Shown: in pieces, positions 44,300 through 52,459 of the stretch
Position numbering within the stretch: position 1 is the first letter of the stretch
Layout of the letters: every line of letters starts with the position of its first letter
Origin: DASXYG01 sp036502625
Lineage (GTDB): Bacteria > Actinomycetota > Actinomycetes > Streptosporangiales > Streptosporangiaceae
Length of the DNA stretch: 64,000 nucleotides
Direction: 5' to 3'
NCBI GenBank assembly: GCA_036502625.1
Contig: DASXYG010000081.1
Coordinates: 1-64,000, forward strand
The notes under the pieces: generated by a model
Databases searched by the model: none
What the model was told of the DNA's origin: nothing
Seen by the model: the letters and a program-made list of their open reading frames with translations, nothing else
Translations under genes and position numbers: made by a program

Positions 44300-47200
44300 G
44301 TGGCGGAGAAGTCCAGGGGGATCCGCACCTGGATCGAGGGCTGGCCGGTCTACCGCCAGCTCACCGGCGACGACCCGCTCGGCCGCGGCACCGCCGCGCG
44401 CTCGCCCGCCACCGACGCCACCCGGGCGCGTACGACCACGGCCGACAGGGTCGTCAAGTCGATCTGCCCGTACTGCGCGGTCGGCTGCGGCCAGCGGGTC
44501 TACGTCAAGGACGACAAGGTCATCCAGATCGAGGGCGACCCCGACTCGCCCATCTCGCGCGGCCGGCTGTGCCCGAAGGGGTCGGCGAGCAAGCAGCTCG
44601 TCACCAGCCCGGGGCGGCTCACCCACGTCCTCTACCGCCGGCCGTACGCCGCCGATTGGGAGCGCATCCCGCTCGACGAAGCGGTCGACATGATCGCCGA
44701 CCGGGTGCTGCGCACCCGCCGCGACACCTGGGAGGAGACCCGCAACGGCAAGAAGGTCCGGCGCACCATGGGCATCGCCAGCATCGGCGGCGCCACGCTG
44801 GACAACGAAGAGAACTACCTGATGAAGAAGCTGTACACCGCGCTCGGGGCGATACAGATCGAGAATCAGGCCCGTATTTGACACTCCGCCACCGTTCCCG
44901 GTCTGGGAACCTCGTTCGGCCGCGGCGGCGCGACCACCTTCCAGCAGGACCTCGTGAACTCCGACTGCATCGTCATCCAGGGGTCCAACATGGCGGAGGC
45001 GCACCCCGTCGGCTTCCAGTGGGTCATGGAGGCCAAGGCGCGCGGCGCCCGCGTCATCCACATCGACCCGCGCTTCACCCGTACGAGCGCGGTCGCCCAC
45101 GAGCACGTCGCGCTGCGCGCCGGCGCCGACATCGTGTTCCTCGGCGGGCTGATCAACTACGTCCTCGGCCACGGCAAGGAGTTCCGCGAGTACGTCGTGG
45201 CGTACACCAACGCCGCGTCCATCCTCCGCGAGGACTACCGCGACACCGAGGACCTCGACGGCCTGTTCTCCGGCTTCGACCCCGAGGGCCGCCTCTACGA
45301 CGCGAACTCCTGGGCGTACGAGGACGCCGAGGCCGCGCCCGCCGCGGGCGACCGCGAGAAGTGGGCCACGGACGTACCCGCCGAGCCGGCCCACCACCAC
45401 GGCCCCGAACACGCCGCGACCGCACGCGGCGAGACGTACGGGAGCGGCGGCGCCTCGCTGCGCGCCACCCCGCACACCGACCCCACGCTGGAGCATCCGC
45501 GCTGCGTGTTCCAGGTGCTCAAGCGCCACTTCGCGCGCTACACACCGGAGATGGTCGCCGAGGTGTGCGGCGTGCCGGAGGAGCAGTTCCTGTCGGTGGC
45601 GCGCGCCATCTCGGAGAACTCCGGCCACGACCGCACCACCGCGTTCGTCTACTCCGTCGGCTGGACCCACCACACCGTCGGCGCGCAGTACATCCGTACG
45701 GCCGCGATCCTCCAGACGCTGCTCGGCAACATCGGCCGCCCCGGCGGCGGCATCCTCGCGCTGCGCGGCCACGCCAGCATCCAGGGCTCCACCGACATCC
45801 CGACGCTGTTCAACCTGCTCCCCGGCTACATCCCGATGCCCCACGCGGAGCAGCACCTCGACCTCGACACCTTCGTCGCGGCCGACGCCGGGAGTACCGG
45901 TTTCTGGGGCAACATCCGGTCCTACACCGTGAGCCTCCTGAAGGCGTACTGGGGCGACGCCGCGACCGCCGAGAACGACTACGCCTTCGACTACCTGCCG
46001 CGCCTGACCGGCGACCACGGCACCTACCAAACGGTGCTCGACCAGATCGCCGGCACGGTCAAGGGCTACTTCATCGTGGGGGAGAACCCCGCGGTCGGCT
46101 CGGCGAACGCCAAGCTCCAGCGGCTCGGCCTCGCCAACCTCGACTGGCTCGTCGTACGCGACCTCGTCGCCGTCGAGTCGGCCACGTTCTGGAAGGACGG
46201 CCCGGAGATCGAGACGGGCGAGCTGCGCACCGACGAGATCGGCACCGAGGTCTTCCTCATGCCCGCCGCCGCCCACACGGAGAAGGACGGCAGCTTCACC
46301 AACACCCAGCGGCTGCTCCAGTGGCACCGCAAGGCCATCGAGCCGCCCGCCGACGCCCGCAGCGACCTGTGGTTCTACTACCACCTCGGCCGCGCGATCC
46401 GCGAGAAGCTGCGCGGCTCCACCGACGAACGCGACCGCCCCGTCCTCGACCTCACCTGGGACTACCCGGTCGAGGGGCCGACCTCGGACCCCAGCGCCGC
46501 GGCCGTCCTCGCCGAGATCAACGGCACCGGCGCCGACGGCGCGCCCCTGTCGTCGTACACCCAGCTCAAGCCGGACGGCTCCACGTCATGCGGCTGCTGG
46601 ATCTACTGCGGCGTCAACACGGACGGCGTCAACCAGGCCGACCGCCGCAAACCCGGCACCGAGCAGACCTGGGTGGCGCCGGAGTGGGGCTGGGCGTGGC
46701 CGGCCAACCGCCGCATCCTGTACAACCGCGCGTCCGCCGACCCCGAGGGCAAGCCCTGGAGCGAGCGGAAGAAGTACGTCTGGTGGGACGCCGACGCCGA
46801 ACGCTGGACCGGCGCCGACGTCCCCGACTTCGAGGTCGCCAAGCGGCCCGACTACAAGCCGGAGCCGGACGCCCGCGCGCAGGACGCCATCGGCGGCGCC
46901 GACCCGTTCATCATGCAGACCGACGGCCGCGCCTGGCTGTTCGCGCCGGCCGGCCTGGTCGACGGCCCGCTGCCGACCCACTATGAACCGCACGAATCGC
47001 CGTTCGACAACCCGCTGTACACCCAGCGGGCCAACCCGACCCGCGAGACCTACCGGCATCCGGCGAACCTCTACAACCCGGCCGGCACCGCGCCCGGCCA
47101 CGACGTGTTCCCGTACGTCTTCACCACCTACCGGCTCACCGAGCACCACACCGCCGGCGGCATGAGCCGCACCCTGCCGTACCTCTCCGAGCTGCAGCCG

Positions 47201-47596
47201 GAGTTCTTCTGCGAGGTGTCGCCGAGCCTCGCCGAGGAACGCGGCCTGGTGCACATGGGGTGGGCCACGATCGTGTCCGCGCGCACCGCCATCGAGGCGC
47301 GCGTCATGGTCACCGACCGCATCCGCCCGCTGAAGGTCCGCGGCCGTACGATCCACCAGGTCGGCCTGCCGTACCACTGGGGCCCGAACGGCCTGTCCAC
47401 GGGCGACGCCGCCAACGAGCTGCTGTCCGTGGTGCTCGACCCGAACGTCCACATCCAGGAGGCCAAGGCCGCCACGTGCGACATCGTCCCCGGCCGCCGG
47501 CCGCGCGGCGTCGACCTCCTGGAGTTCGTCGCGGGCTACCGCCGTCGCGCGGGGATCACCACTGGCGGAGCCGACAATCCAACCGGAGGTTCATGA
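44300..47596 (+). CDS. fdhA: Formate dehydrogenase catalytic subunit, selenocysteine-containing
   Basis: Full length of 1098 residues only if the in-frame TGA at 44879-44881 is read as selenocysteine (Sec194, context NQARI-U-HSATV, matching the NQARVUH motif of FdnG-type enzymes). The 4Fe-4S cluster cysteines are Cys56, Cys59, Cys63 and Cys91 (CPYCAVGC...RLCPKG). Downstream are molybdopterin-binding regions such as VIQGSNMAEAHPVGFQW, GNIGRPGGGILALRGHASIQGSTD and the C-terminal MoCo domain with HQVGLPYHWG. It oxidises formate to CO2 at a Mo/W-bis-MGD centre. No Tat signal is visible at the N-terminus. GTG at 44300 preferred over 44291 from AGGGGG spacing. First of fdhABC. Confidence 0.93.
44879..44917 (+). 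other. UGA selenocysteine codon with bSECIS hairpin
   Basis: After the TGA, GTTCCC (44894-44899) and GGGAAC (44905-44910) pair around the loop GGTCT. The loop G is the 22nd base counting from the U of UGA, the same spacing and same loop as in the E. coli fdhF SECIS as I recall it. This is the site recognised by SelB, which is encoded at 52460-54319. Confidence 0.85.
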
Positions 47597-48492
47597 TGGG
47601 CAACCGGCTGTCCGGCCCGCTGGCCGACCCGTCCGCCGACGCGGGCTACCCCGCCGACCACCCGCCGCGCATGGGGTTCTTCACCGACACGTCCGTGTGC
47701 ATCGGGTGTAAGGCCTGCGAGGTGGCCTGCAAGGAATGGAACCTCGTCCCGGAGGACGGCCTCAACCTGCTCGGCCAGTCGTACGACAACACCGGCGAGC
47801 TCGGCGCCAGCACCTGGCGCCACGTCGCGTTCGTCGAGCAGCGCATCCCCGAGAAGGCCCCGGTCGACCTCGGCATGCCCACGGTCGGCGCGCCCGCCCA
47901 GAACGACGACGCCGGAATCCGCTGGCTGATGTCCAGCGACGTCTGCAAGCACTGCACCCACGCCGCCTGCCTCGACGTATGCCCGACCGGCGCGCTGTTC
48001 CGCACCGAGTTCGGCACGGTCGTCGTCCAGGACGACGTCTGCAACGGCTGCGGCTACTGCGTGCCCGCCTGCCCGTACGGCGTGATCGCCCGCCGCGAGT
48101 CCGACGGCGGCGCGCACAAGTGCACGCTCTGCTACGACCGGCTCGGCGAGGGCATGGAACCCGCCTGCGCGAAGGCCTGCCCGACCGACTCCATCCAGTT
48201 CGGCCCGCTCGACGACCTGCGCGAACGCGCCGCCGCCCGGGTCGGCGAGCTGCACGAAAGCGGCGTCACCGAGGCACGGCTGTACGGCGAGAGCCCGGAC
48301 GACGGGGTCGGCGGCGACGGCGCGTTCTTCCTGCTCCTCGACGAACCCGAGGTCTACGGCCTCCCGCCGGACCCCATCGTGACCACCCACGACCTCCCGT
48401 CCATGTGGCGCCACGCGGCCGCCGCCGCGCTGTCGGTGGGCGCCGGGGTGGCGCTCGCGTTCGCCGGCGCCGCGCTGGGGAGGCGGAAATGA
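47596..48492 (+). CDS. fdhB: Formate dehydrogenase iron-sulfur subunit (4Fe-4S ferredoxin type)
   Basis: A 298-residue electron-transfer subunit. Four cluster motifs are visible: CIGCKACEVACKEW, CKHCTHAACLDVCPTG, CNGCGYCVPACPYG, and CTLCYDRLGEG...CAKACP. A C-terminal hydrophobic stretch (AAALSVGAGVALAFAGAAL) probably anchors it in the membrane. It passes electrons from FdhA to the NrfD-type membrane subunit. ATG at 47596 chosen (GGAGG six bases before); ATG at 47593 is the alternative. It overlaps the fdhA stop and the fdhC start (ATGA). Confidence 0.92.
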   Translation: MGNRLSGPLADPSADAGYPADHPPRMGFFTDTSVCIGCKACEVACKEWNLVPEDGLNLLGQSYDNTGELGASTWRHVAFVEQRIPEKAPVDLGMPTVGAPAQNDDAGIRWLMSSDVCKHCTHAACLDVCPTGALFRTEFGTVVVQDDVCNGCGYCVPACPYGVIARRESDGGAHKCTLCYDRLGEGMEPACAKACPTDSIQFGPLDDLRERAAARVGELHESGVTEARLYGESPDDGVGGDGAFFLLLDEPEVYGLPPDPIVTTHDLPSMWRHAAAAALSVGAGVALAFAGAALGRRK

Positions 48493-49421
48493 GCCAGCGC
48501 GAGGAGCCGACTCCGGAGTTCCGGTCGTACTACGGGCGGCCCATCCTGAAGGAGCCCGCCTGGCGGGTGCCCGACGTCCCCCTCTACCTCTTCCTCGGCG
48601 GCACCGCGGGCGCGTCCGCGTCGACCGCCGCGCTGGCCGACCTCACCGGCCGGCCCGGCCTGGCCCGCGCCGGGCGCATCGCGGCCATCGGATGCGCGAC
48701 CGCCAGCGTCGGCGCGCTGATCCACGACCTCGGCCGTCCGCAGCGGTTCCTGAACATGCTGCGCGTGATCAAGCCGACGTCACCGCTGTCCGTCGGGTCG
48801 TGGATCCTCGCGCCGTTCTCCACGCTCGCCGGCGCGGCCATGGTCAGCGACCTCACCGGCCTGCTCCGCGGCCCCGGCCGCGCCGCCGGGCTGGCCTCCG
48901 GCGTCGTCGGCACCGCCATGTGCACCTACACCGCGGTCCTGCTTGCCGACACCGCCATCCCGTCCTGGCACGATGCGCACCGCGAGCTGCCGTTCCTGTT
49001 CGCCGGCAGCGCGATGGCCTCGGCCGCGGGCGCCCTGATGATCGCCGCGCCGGTCGCCGAGCAGGCGCCCGTACGCAACCTCGCGGCCATCGGCGGCGCC
49101 GTCGAGCTCGCCGCCGCCCACAGGGTCGAGACCGGCCTCGGCCTGGTCGGCGAGCCGTACTCCATCGGCAAGTCCGGCAGGCTCCTGCGCGCGGGCCGCG
49201 CCCTGACCGCCGCGGGCATCGGGCTGTCCGTGGCCGGCGGCCTGGTGTCCCGCCGCTCGCGCGGCCTCGGCAGGGCGGCGGCCGTCCTGTCCGGAACGGC
49301 CTTGGTCGCGGCCGGCCTGTGCACCCGCTTCGGCGTCTACGAGGCCGGCGTCGCGTCCGCACGCGACCCGAAGTACGTCGTCGTACCGCAACGCGAACGG
49401 GTTTCGTCCCGGATGCAGTAG
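48489..49421 (+). CDS. NrfD/PsrC-type membrane subunit of formate dehydrogenase
   Basis: A 310-residue integral membrane protein with about eight hydrophobic helices: PLYLFLGGTAGASASTAALAD, ATASVGALIHDLGRPQRFLNMLRV (the NrfD signature), SPLSVGSWILAPFSTLAGAA, VVGTAMCTYTAVLLADTAIPSWHDAHRELPFLFAGS. NrfD subunits carry no haem and exchange electrons with menaquinone. It replaces the cytochrome b FdnI of E. coli, so the complex is likely a membrane-bound formate:menaquinone oxidoreductase. Start overlaps fdhB by four bases. Confidence 0.9.
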   Translation: MSQREEPTPEFRSYYGRPILKEPAWRVPDVPLYLFLGGTAGASASTAALADLTGRPGLARAGRIAAIGCATASVGALIHDLGRPQRFLNMLRVIKPTSPLSVGSWILAPFSTLAGAAMVSDLTGLLRGPGRAAGLASGVVGTAMCTYTAVLLADTAIPSWHDAHRELPFLFAGSAMASAAGALMIAAPVAEQAPVRNLAAIGGAVELAAAHRVETGLGLVGEPYSIGKSGRLLRAGRALTAAGIGLSVAGGLVSRRSRGLGRAAAVLSGTALVAAGLCTRFGVYEAGVASARDPKYVVVPQRERVSSRMQ

Positions 49422-49431
49422 ATTCGCGCGG

Positions 49432-50427
49432 GTGAGCCGCGACGACGACCCCGAGTTCCTCCCGCCCCGGCCCTCGGACCTGCCCAAACCCGCACCACCG
49501 CCCGACCAGGGCCCGGGCCCGTCCGCGCCGGGCGCCGGCCCGTACCCGCCTGGGCCGGGTCCGTTCGGGCCGCCGGGCACGCCCCCGGGGACGCCGCCCG
49601 GCCTGCCGCTCCCCGCGGACCAGCCCGGCGCGCACGACACCGGATCCCGTGCGGGCGTGGCGCTGAAGATGACGCTGTTCATCGCGGCGCCGGTGCTCGT
49701 CGTCGTGATCATCGCGCTCGCCGTGGTCGGCATCCGCAGCCTCGGGTCCCGCATGATGCCGCACGTCTCGGCGTACGGCACCGAGTCGCCCACCCCGAGC
49801 AAACCCGCCGCCACCACCAACCCGCCGAAGCCCACCCCCAGCCACACGACCCCGCCCACCAAGCCCGTCCTCGCCGGATGGCAGCCGGTCGTGCACACCA
49901 AGCGCGGCGTGGCGTACGACGTCCCGCGCGACTGGGAGGTCAACTCGCCGAGCACCATCGTGGGCTTCGAGAACGTCGGCGCGAGCAACAGCACGCTCGC
50001 GATGTCCGGCTCGGCGGAGTACGGCTCCGGCTACTGCACCAACTCCAGCAGCGGCACCTGGCGCGCCGTCACCGGCATCGCCGCGACCCCCACGGCCGGC
50101 GACCAGGCCGCCCAGACAAAGTCCCTCGCCGAGTCCTGGGGCAACGTCTACGACGAGCCCGCCAAGGGCATCCACGCCGTAGCCGAACCCGGCCGCGCCA
50201 AGCCCGTCCGCATCAAGGGCGCCCACGCGTACCACATACGCGTCTCCATCACGGTGACCGGCGGCGACGCCTGCACCCCCCACCGCGCCCGGGTCGACGT
50301 CCTGACCGTCCGCGCCCCCCACACCAACGGCGCCTTCATCCTCTCCACCGACCAGGGCGCCCACGCCGACCCCACCGGCAAGACGATCGCCAAGATCCTC
50401 TCGTCCGTCCGCGTGTACGCCCGCTAG
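49432..50427 (+). CDS. Membrane-anchored extracellular protein with Pro-rich N-terminus
   Basis: A 331-residue protein: residues ~1-75 are cytoplasmic and very rich in Pro/Gly (disordered), one transmembrane segment at ~79-101 (ALKMTLFIAAPVLVVVIIAL), a Thr/Pro/Ser-rich spacer with PTPSHTTPPTKP, then an extracytoplasmic domain of about 185 residues with YDVPRDWEVNSPSTIVGF and paired cysteines. This layout is common in actinobacterial proteins of unknown function; the domain resembles the DUF8017-type or PsbP-like folds only loosely. GTG at 49432. It converges on the LMF gene with a shared CTAG stop. Confidence 0.75.
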   Translation: MSRDDDPEFLPPRPSDLPKPAPPPDQGPGPSAPGAGPYPPGPGPFGPPGTPPGTPPGLPLPADQPGAHDTGSRAGVALKMTLFIAAPVLVVVIIALAVVGIRSLGSRMMPHVSAYGTESPTPSKPAATTNPPKPTPSHTTPPTKPVLAGWQPVVHTKRGVAYDVPRDWEVNSPSTIVGFENVGASNSTLAMSGSAEYGSGYCTNSSSGTWRAVTGIAATPTAGDQAAQTKSLAESWGNVYDEPAKGIHAVAEPGRAKPVRIKGAHAYHIRVSITVTGGDACTPHRARVDVLTVRAPHTNGAFILSTDQGAHADPTGKTIAKILSSVRVYAR

Positions 50428-51839
50428 TCGCGGCGCACCGCCGGCCAGTACACCCCCAGCCGCGTCCGCGTCCAGCACACCCGCTCCGCGCGCAGCCGCC
50501 GCCACGAACTGAACCGGTACTCGTACAGCGACGCCCGTACGGCGGCCGGGCGCGCGCCCTCGAACGGGTCGGCGCGCAGCAGGCGCAGCGTGGCGGGGTC
50601 GGCGTCCAGGAGGCGGTGGAGCAGCGTGCCGAACCACGGCCTGGCGTAGTCGCGGGACAGCGCGGCGAACCACATCGCCCAGTCGAGGCGCAGGTGGTAC
50701 GGCGCGAACTGGCGTGGCCACCGGCGCGGATCGGTGGGCTTGCCGTGGAACTCATACGCCCGCCAGTCCTCCGGCTCGGCCTCGGCGGTGCCCTCGACGA
50801 CCACCTCCAGGCGGCGACGGCTGACGCTGCCGAACGCGCCGTACGTGTTGACCAGGTGCAATCCGTCGAAGCTGGCGTTCATGAGCTGCCGTGACGACAG
50901 CATGTTGCGGACGGGGCGGTAGCTGAGCGCGGCCAGCGCCACCGCGACGACCAGGCCGAGCAGCGCGAACCAGCCCGGCGCGGCCAGGGCGTCCGGACGC
51001 GGCACCGGCAGGACGTGCCGCCACGCGGCGTCACCGAGTACGGGCAGCGCCAGTACGATCGTCAGCACGTTCAGCCAGGCGAAGTTGCCGCTGAGCAGCA
51101 GCCACACCTGTGTGACGATCATGACCGCGGCCGCGACGGCGGCCGCCGGCTGCGGCGCGAACAGCGCGAACGGCACGATGAGCTGCGCGAAATGGTTGGC
51201 CGCGCACTCGACGCGGTGCAGCGGCGCGGGCAGGTGGTGGAAGAACCAGCTCAGGGGGCCAGGCATCGGCTGCGTCTCGTGGTGGTGGTCCAGGCAGGTC
51301 AGGTCGCGCCAGCAGGGGTCGCCGCGCATCTTGATCAGCCCGGCGCCGAACTCCAGCCGGAACAGCAGCCACCGCAGCATCCACAGGACGGCCACCGGCG
51401 GCGCGACGCCGGCGGGACCGGTGAAGATCGCCAGGAACCCCGCCTCGAGCAGCAGGATCTCCCACCCGAACCCGTACCACGTGCCGCCCACGTTCACGAT
51501 CGACAGGTAGAGCGCCCACAGCACGGCCCACACCGCCATGCACGCGACGACCGGTAGCCGGTCGGTCACGCCGCCCAGGGCCGCGGCGGCGAGCACCGCG
51601 CCCGTCCAGGCGGCGATCGCGAACATGCGGTCGGAGTAGCGCCAGTGGAACAGGCTGGGCGCGGTACGGAACGGCAGCGCGGCGGCCGTACGCGGCGCGG
51701 GCGTGAGGCCGTTCGCGCCGATCAGCGGCCGGAACTGCCGGGCCGCGGCGATGTACGCGACGAGGTAGACCAGCGCGAGGCCGCGCTGGAACACCAGTCG
51801 GCTCAGCCAGTAGTCGGGTGCCCAGAGCGCGGCGGACAT
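50424..51839 (-). CDS. Lipase maturation factor family membrane protein
   Basis: A 471-residue multispanning protein. Family-typical pieces: DYWLSRLVFQRGLALVYLVAYIAAARQFRPLIG, VGGTWYGFGWEILLLEAGFLAIF, WMLRWLLFRLEFGAGLIKMRGDPCWRDLTCLDHHHETQPMPGPLSWFFH, and the C-terminal globular part with EFHGKPTDPRRWPRQFAPYHLRLDWAMWFA and GTLLHRLLDADPATLRLL. Relatives of vertebrate LMF1/LMF2, which help lipase folding in the ER; the bacterial function is unknown but might involve exported enzymes. ATG at 51839 chosen for the first membrane helix. Confidence 0.83.
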   Translation of the reverse strand: MSAALWAPDYWLSRLVFQRGLALVYLVAYIAAARQFRPLIGANGLTPAPRTAAALPFRTAPSLFHWRYSDRMFAIAAWTGAVLAAAALGGVTDRLPVVACMAVWAVLWALYLSIVNVGGTWYGFGWEILLLEAGFLAIFTGPAGVAPPVAVLWMLRWLLFRLEFGAGLIKMRGDPCWRDLTCLDHHHETQPMPGPLSWFFHHLPAPLHRVECAANHFAQLIVPFALFAPQPAAAVAAAVMIVTQVWLLLSGNFAWLNVLTIVLALPVLGDAAWRHVLPVPRPDALAAPGWFALLGLVVAVALAALSYRPVRNMLSSRQLMNASFDGLHLVNTYGAFGSVSRRRLEVVVEGTAEAEPEDWRAYEFHGKPTDPRRWPRQFAPYHLRLDWAMWFAALSRDYARPWFGTLLHRLLDADPATLRLLRADPFEGARPAAVRASLYEYRFSSWRRLRAERVCWTRTRLGVYWPAVRRD

Positions 51840-51957
51840 ACGAGTTTCCGTTCCCGTGACCGCCCGCACCGTACCGGACGCGCGCCGCATCCGGGGTCAC
51901 GATCCGCGCACGGGAACGTACGCGCCCGCCCGGTTCGTACGCCGGGCGGGGCGGCGG

Positions 51958-52284
51958 TCAGCTCGCCGGGATGCCCTCGGCGAAGGCGGCGCGCAGGGCG
52001 GCCAGCCATTCCTGGGCGGACTCGTCGTTGGTCAGCGCCGGACGGTCGGCCTGCCACAGGGCGCCCCGGAGATCACGCAGGTCGTCGGCGCGCTCCCGCG
52101 CGGCCGCCTGCCCCGCGCCGGGCTTCTCCGCGATCGCGTCCAGCGAGGTGATCATCGCCTCGAAGACGCACACCGCCTCGGTCAGTGCCCAGTGCGGCAC
52201 CTCGACATCGTGCATCGCCCACTCGGGCAGCCCGACGCGCGACGCCGCCTCACGCGCGGCGTCCCCGGAACCTGGAGCAGTCAT
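51958..52284 (-). CDS. Small hypothetical protein
   Basis: A 108-residue, mostly helical acidic protein (LPEWAMHDVEVPHWALTE, EAMITSLDAIAEKPGAGQAAARERADDLRDL, SAQEWLAALRAAFAEGI). No domain recognised. ATG at 52284 is preceded by GGAGGA at slightly long spacing; earlier in-frame starts lie in poor coding sequence. The 175 bases between it and selB contain two loosely similar GGGTACGG/GGGATACGG stretches but no recognisable gene. Confidence 0.6.
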   Translation of the reverse strand: MTAPGSGDAAREAASRVGLPEWAMHDVEVPHWALTEAVCVFEAMITSLDAIAEKPGAGQAAARERADDLRDLRGALWQADRPALTNDESAQEWLAALRAAFAEGIPAS

Positions 52285-52459
52285 CAAATCCGTCGTCCTC
52301 CTCGCGACCGGGCCGGGGGGCACACCGTATCCCGGACCATCCTCACCAAAGTCCAAGCTACGCGCCCACCCTATGGGTTCGCTGGCCCCTGAGCACGATC
52401 GCGAATCCTGCCCAACGACCATGACGCCGTACCCGGGTCCGCGGTTCCACAGGTTCCGG

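Noticed and set aside
44954..47596. Second formate dehydrogenase gene starting at the internal ATG
   Set aside because: It lacks the iron-sulfur domain and active-site residue; reading through the TGA as Sec gives a normal full-length enzyme.
52285..52459. Two similar GGGTACGGCG/GGGATACGGTG stretches before selB's end and the small hypothetical gene
   Set aside because: The similarity is short and not symmetrical; it may be promoter elements but cannot be told from chance.
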